From: a virus
Reading direction: 5' to 3' (one strand)
Virus record (IMG/VR): IMGVR_UViG_3300021961_000586
Location: 1 to 25,134 of that record
DNA: 25,134 nt
Shown: positions 22,273 through 25,134 of the stretch, one piece after another
How positions within the stretch are numbered: the first letter of the stretch is position 1
How the letters are laid out: each line of letters opens with the position of its first letter
Program-made: the position numbers and the translations under genes
The notes under the pieces: generated by a model
Database searches by the model: none
Told to the model about the DNA's origin: nothing
The model's input: only the letters and a program-made list of their open reading frames with translations

Positions 22273-22445
22273 TCGAAGACTCCCGAGTTAAGTCTGCAGC
22301 CAGACTCGGGGAACTTTTTCACGTCAACCCATTAAGCCTCTTAGATATAACTGATGACGACTGGGTCATTTTGATGGCCTGTGCTAAAGTTGTAGAGATC
22401 GATAGAGAGGAAATGGAGCGTAAGTCCAGGCAAAACCGCTCTTGA
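22209..22445 (+). CDS. -1 frame extension of the tail assembly chaperone (T-like part)
   Basis: This frame is open from 22209 to TGA at 22443-22445 and has no good start codon near its beginning; its first ATG is at about 22373. Read after a -1 shift at C-CCT (22245-22248) it gives YEEVFDELVEDSRVKSAARL, then GELFHVNPLSLLDITDDDWV and IDREEMERKSRQNRS. The fusion would be about 233 residues. This helical acidic extension with 'L.....v.Pl.l' and DDDW resembles T-parts of phage chaperones. The tape measure begins 30 nt later. Confidence 0.72.
   Translation, partial: GSRLWGHGGNCGPYEEVFDELVEDSRVKSAARLGELFHVNPLSLLDITDDDWVILMACAKVVEIDREEMERKSRQNRS
22245..22280 (+). promoter_or_regulatory. Predicted -1 ribosomal frameshift site with downstream stem-loop
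   Basis: A stem of 9 perfect base pairs is formed by GTCTTCGAC (22257-22265) and GTCGAAGAC (22272-22280) around the loop GAATTA. The 0-frame TAG (22270-22272) lies inside the hairpin. C-CCT at 22245-22248 lets a Pro tRNA re-pair on CCC after a one-base backward slip, 8 nt before the stem. The heptamer is not a classical X-XXY-YYZ, so the exact slip codon is uncertain. Confidence 0.6.
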
Positions 22446-22475
22446 TCTACGCTATTCATTCGCTCGGAGTGGCTT

Positions 22476-25134
22476 ATGGCTGATGCACAAATCATCGTTA
22501 GGGCGCACCTTCGTGGCGAACGTGAACTAAATAAGGCCAAGCGCAAACTAACTGAAATTGGGCTGGCCGCAAGTGTTGCAGATAAAAGGCTTTCCAGCCT
22601 AGGAGCATCTGCGAATACGGCAACAGCCCGCCTGACTGCTAATAGCAATAAGTTCAGGAAGCATTTTGACGATTTTGACAAGATGGTCAAAAAGTTCGGA
22701 ACTGTCTCCCTTGGTGGGTTCAAGGCTGCCAGCAAAGTCTTTATTGCCGAAATGGGCCTAATGTCACTCACCATGGTGACCTTCCACGGCCTTTTGGTAG
22801 CAGGTCAGTGGCTGGTCAAGGCTTATCACTCCAGTATGAAGGCCCTGGCTGGGGCCGCTGCCGGAGCGGCCGTTGCGCTGAGTTCTGTTGCTGCGGCGAT
22901 TCGAGAGCAACAAGCGGCAATGTTCGCCTACAAGGGACTCAACTACAACTACGCCGAACTGGGTAACAATACGCGCCAAGTCAGCAGCGTGATGAGGGGG
23001 CTACAGAAAGATTCCACGCTGGCCACTCTCGGCGTCCAGAACCTCAACGCCGCATTTGGTGCGGTATCCCAGCGATCTACCTTCACTGAGGAGTCGAGGC
23101 TCCTTCTCCGTTCTTTGATGGACTTTGGCTCAGCCGGCCGGTCGCTCGAAGAGGGAGCGAAGGCTGTTGGAGATTTGATTGGCCTTCTGCAAGACCCGGA
23201 CGCCTCTTTCGACGAGATCAAAGCCTCCGCCGAAGCACTGGGACCGACGATGAAGAAGGCGCTGAAAGAGGCTGGGATCGAAAGTGCGGCAGAGTTGAAG
23301 AAGGCTGCGCTTTCGGGTCAATTGGCAGTTCTTGGCGGCGTCCAGGGGCAGTTTGATGCGGTGAACGACACCCTGATCAATAGATTCAAGAAGTCATTCA
23401 CCATCATTCAGGCTGACTTTGCGGATTTGGGTGAGCAGTTCCTGGGGCCACTAAAAGACTCTCTCGATGAAGTGACGCTCATCTTCAGGCGAACATTTTT
23501 GCGGGTCAGAAACCTGCTGGACGATTTTGGCACTACGACTTTCATGGAGACGGTCGTAGGAGCGGCAGAGAAAATGGAAGAATTCTTTGTCAAGTTGTTC
23601 AGGGAGTATCTGCCCCAGGTCGAAGGAATGTTCAACCGTATCGGCGACTGGTGGGACCGATTCTCCACTGGCTGGGACTACATAGTCGAGCGGATGCGAA
23701 TCTTCGTAGATGGCGCTCGTGTTATTGAAGAGGCGTTCAAGGCGCTGATTGGCCCCATATGGGACGCTATTAAACAAAGTTTTGGGACTTTCAACCTTGT
23801 TCTTCAGCAGAACAGAGACAACTTCGTTGAGTTCGGTTCCCAGATCGGAGAAGCCCTTGCGAAGTTCATGGAGTTCGGTACGGTCCTCAAGCAACTATTC
23901 TTCGAGTCGCTCCCGTTTGTCAATAGGGTCCTTGAGGGAATTCAGCAAGTCCTAGGTTTCATTACTGACAGCATCAAGACATTGAAGGGGATGATCGGCG
24001 GTTTAGGTACCGATGGATTCGGTTCATTCCTCACCTTTGCGACCGTGATGTTGGGCTTGTCGAAAATGAAAAATGTGAAGGGCGGTTTCATCAACCAGCC
24101 AGTCCAGGCCATGAATGTGACCGCTGGAACGGTCAACTTGATGGGGCCAACCGGGATTACTCAGGGCGGCCAGGTTTACAATAACCCCAACACGGGAGGC
24201 GTTCCTTACTACACCGGCCCAACAGGTGGCGGCGCCGGCGCTGGGGCGGGGGGATTCTCCAGTCTCAAGGGTGGCGCACGTCAAATGATGCAGCAGTACC
24301 CTGGCATGACTCGTCGTCAGGCTTTGATGTTGGCGCAACAGGGCGGCATCCCGGCGACAGCCCTAGGTGGGTACGGTGCGATGCGTGGCGTTGGCATGAC
24401 TCGCTATCAGTCGCTGAAAAACATTTTTAGCGTTCCTATGACGCCAGCAAATGCTCCAAGGGGCTTCATCCAGCGTGCCGGCGTCCCAATTCGTAATGCT
24501 CGTGAAAGCGTCGCTGGCAAGGCCGTAAGTCGCTTTGGAAGCAGCATGTCTGGCAAGTTGGGTGCAGGCATCGGCTTGAACCTTGCGGCTGGCTTTATGC
24601 CCGAAGAGGCTCAGGGGGCAATGGCCCTTGGCTCTACCCTTGCGATGTTCAACCCCCTATTGGGGCTTGGTGTCGGCCTTGGTGGAGCGGCCATGAACGC
24701 CCAGACTGCGGGTGGGGGAGCGTTAACAGGAGCGGGAGCCGGTGCAGCGATCGGAACAATGATCATGCCCGGAGTTGGAACGCTCGTGGGTGGAGTCATC
24801 GGCGGAATCACCGGTGGGATCATGGGCGCCTTTGGTAAGAAAAAAGCCGAAATAAAGAAGGCCAAAGAGGCGGCTCGAAGCATCGCCGAAGAGTTGGTGA
24901 ACAACACGGTTGCTGGTTTGACCGGAGTTCTGGAGGAATACGGGCGAACGGGCCTGACCCAGGAACGACTACGGGAGGCCTCTGGGTTTAACAAGATTTC
25001 TCGGTTAATGAGTCAGATCGATTCATCCCTTGGGGTCGACGATGACTCCGGGCGAGATCGTCTTGTTCGTCAGTTTTACCAACTCCAAGGAATACTAGGA
25101 ATCGAATTCCCGGACACTCTTGAGGACGCGCTGA
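22476..25134 (+). CDS. Tape measure protein (partial, runs off right edge)
   Basis: At least 886 residues are read to the end of the window without a stop. It starts at ATG 22476 with GGAG 6 nt upstream. Tape measure proteins set tail length and pass DNA through the membrane. Here a helical charged start (AHLRGERELNKAKRKLTEIG) is followed by a hydrophobic region at about 93-145 (MSLTMVTFHGLLVAGQWLV, then ALAGAAAGAAVALSSVAAAI), long amphipathic helices, Gly/Pro-rich linkers at about 560-620 (GAGAGAGGFSS), and a glycine-zipper stretch at about 750-788 (AIGTMIMPGVGTLVGGVIGG). Position after the chaperone and the length fit the call. The true length is unknown. Confidence 0.9.
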   Translation, partial: MADAQIIVRAHLRGERELNKAKRKLTEIGLAASVADKRLSSLGASANTATARLTANSNKFRKHFDDFDKMVKKFGTVSLGGFKAASKVFIAEMGLMSLTMVTFHGLLVAGQWLVKAYHSSMKALAGAAAGAAVALSSVAAAIREQQAAMFAYKGLNYNYAELGNNTRQVSSVMRGLQKDSTLATLGVQNLNAAFGAVSQRSTFTEESRLLLRSLMDFGSAGRSLEEGAKAVGDLIGLLQDPDASFDEIKASAEALGPTMKKALKEAGIESAAELKKAALSGQLAVLGGVQGQFDAVNDTLINRFKKSFTIIQADFADLGEQFLGPLKDSLDEVTLIFRRTFLRVRNLLDDFGTTTFMETVVGAAEKMEEFFVKLFREYLPQVEGMFNRIGDWWDRFSTGWDYIVERMRIFVDGARVIEEAFKALIGPIWDAIKQSFGTFNLVLQQNRDNFVEFGSQIGEALAKFMEFGTVLKQLFFESLPFVNRVLEGIQQVLGFITDSIKTLKGMIGGLGTDGFGSFLTFATVMLGLSKMKNVKGGFINQPVQAMNVTAGTVNLMGPTGITQGGQVYNNPNTGGVPYYTGPTGGGAGAGAGGFSSLKGGARQMMQQYPGMTRRQALMLAQQGGIPATALGGYGAMRGVGMTRYQSLKNIFSVPMTPANAPRGFIQRAGVPIRNARESVAGKAVSRFGSSMSGKLGAGIGLNLAAGFMPEEAQGAMALGSTLAMFNPLLGLGVGLGGAAMNAQTAGGGALTGAGAGAAIGTMIMPGVGTLVGGVIGGITGGIMGAFGKKKAEIKKAKEAARSIAEELVNNTVAGLTGVLEEYGRTGLTQERLREASGFNKISRLMSQIDSSLGVDDDSGRDRLVRQFYQLQGILGIEFPDTLEDAL

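Noticed and set aside
22319-22774. Minus-strand frame of 151 residues
   Set aside because: It is opposite the chaperone extension and the tape measure start, which are both well supported.
24611-24994. Minus-strand Pro/Ala-rich frame of 127 residues
   Set aside because: It is the antisense of the Gly-rich tape measure region; codon bias explains its openness.

Overview
The window is the structural and recombination region of a tailed bacteriophage. It holds a large terminase, a portal, an HK97-type prohead protease, head-tail connector proteins, a tail sheath, a tail tube, a frameshifted tail assembly chaperone and a tape measure. The sheath means a contractile tail (myovirus morphotype). 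No bacterial housekeeping gene, tRNA, integrase, CRISPR array or insertion sequence is visible. The base composition is moderately GC-rich and genes are tightly packed, often with 1-8 nt overlaps. The gene types would fit an actinobacterial host, but the sequence does not prove one.

Layout. Positions 1-9473 are read on the minus strand: a small two-helix membrane protein, the portal, a giant 1981-residue protein that begins with an S78-type prohead protease, and a Cys-rich, very acidic protein that runs off the left edge. The major capsid protein is not in the window; it may lie just beyond that edge. A 78-base divergent gap (9474-9551) separates this block from the plus-strand block, so the terminase and portal genes point away from each other.

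The plus-strand block has two parts. The first (9552-16999) holds the terminase, an unknown helical protein, a Rad52-like annealing protein, a RecB/Cas4-type nuclease with a probable Fe-S cluster, a helical unknown, an HNH protein, a RuvC-like resolvase, a small coiled-coil protein, and a ParB-like / PAPS-reductase-like / ParB-like trio. It probably handles replication-linked recombination, genome processing and possibly regulation or DNA modification. The second part (17062 to the end) is the tail operon: an Arg-rich 51-residue protein, a gp6-like connector, a gpG-like virion morphogenesis protein, a probable tail terminator, two unknowns, sheath, tube, chaperone and tape measure.

The points most worth a second look are: (1) the giant protease protein, whose distal half is divided by six G-[LF]-S-S motifs and looks like a self-processing polyprotein; (2) the acidic gene next to it, which is in the same reading frame after a single UAA, has repeated Cys knuckles and has a second in-frame start with a strong ribosome binding site; (3) the ParB/PAPS-reductase/ParB cassette, which resembles the IbrA/IbrB pair; and (4) a -1 frameshift in the tail chaperone, with a perfect 9-bp stem placed 8 nt after a C-CCT slip candidate.
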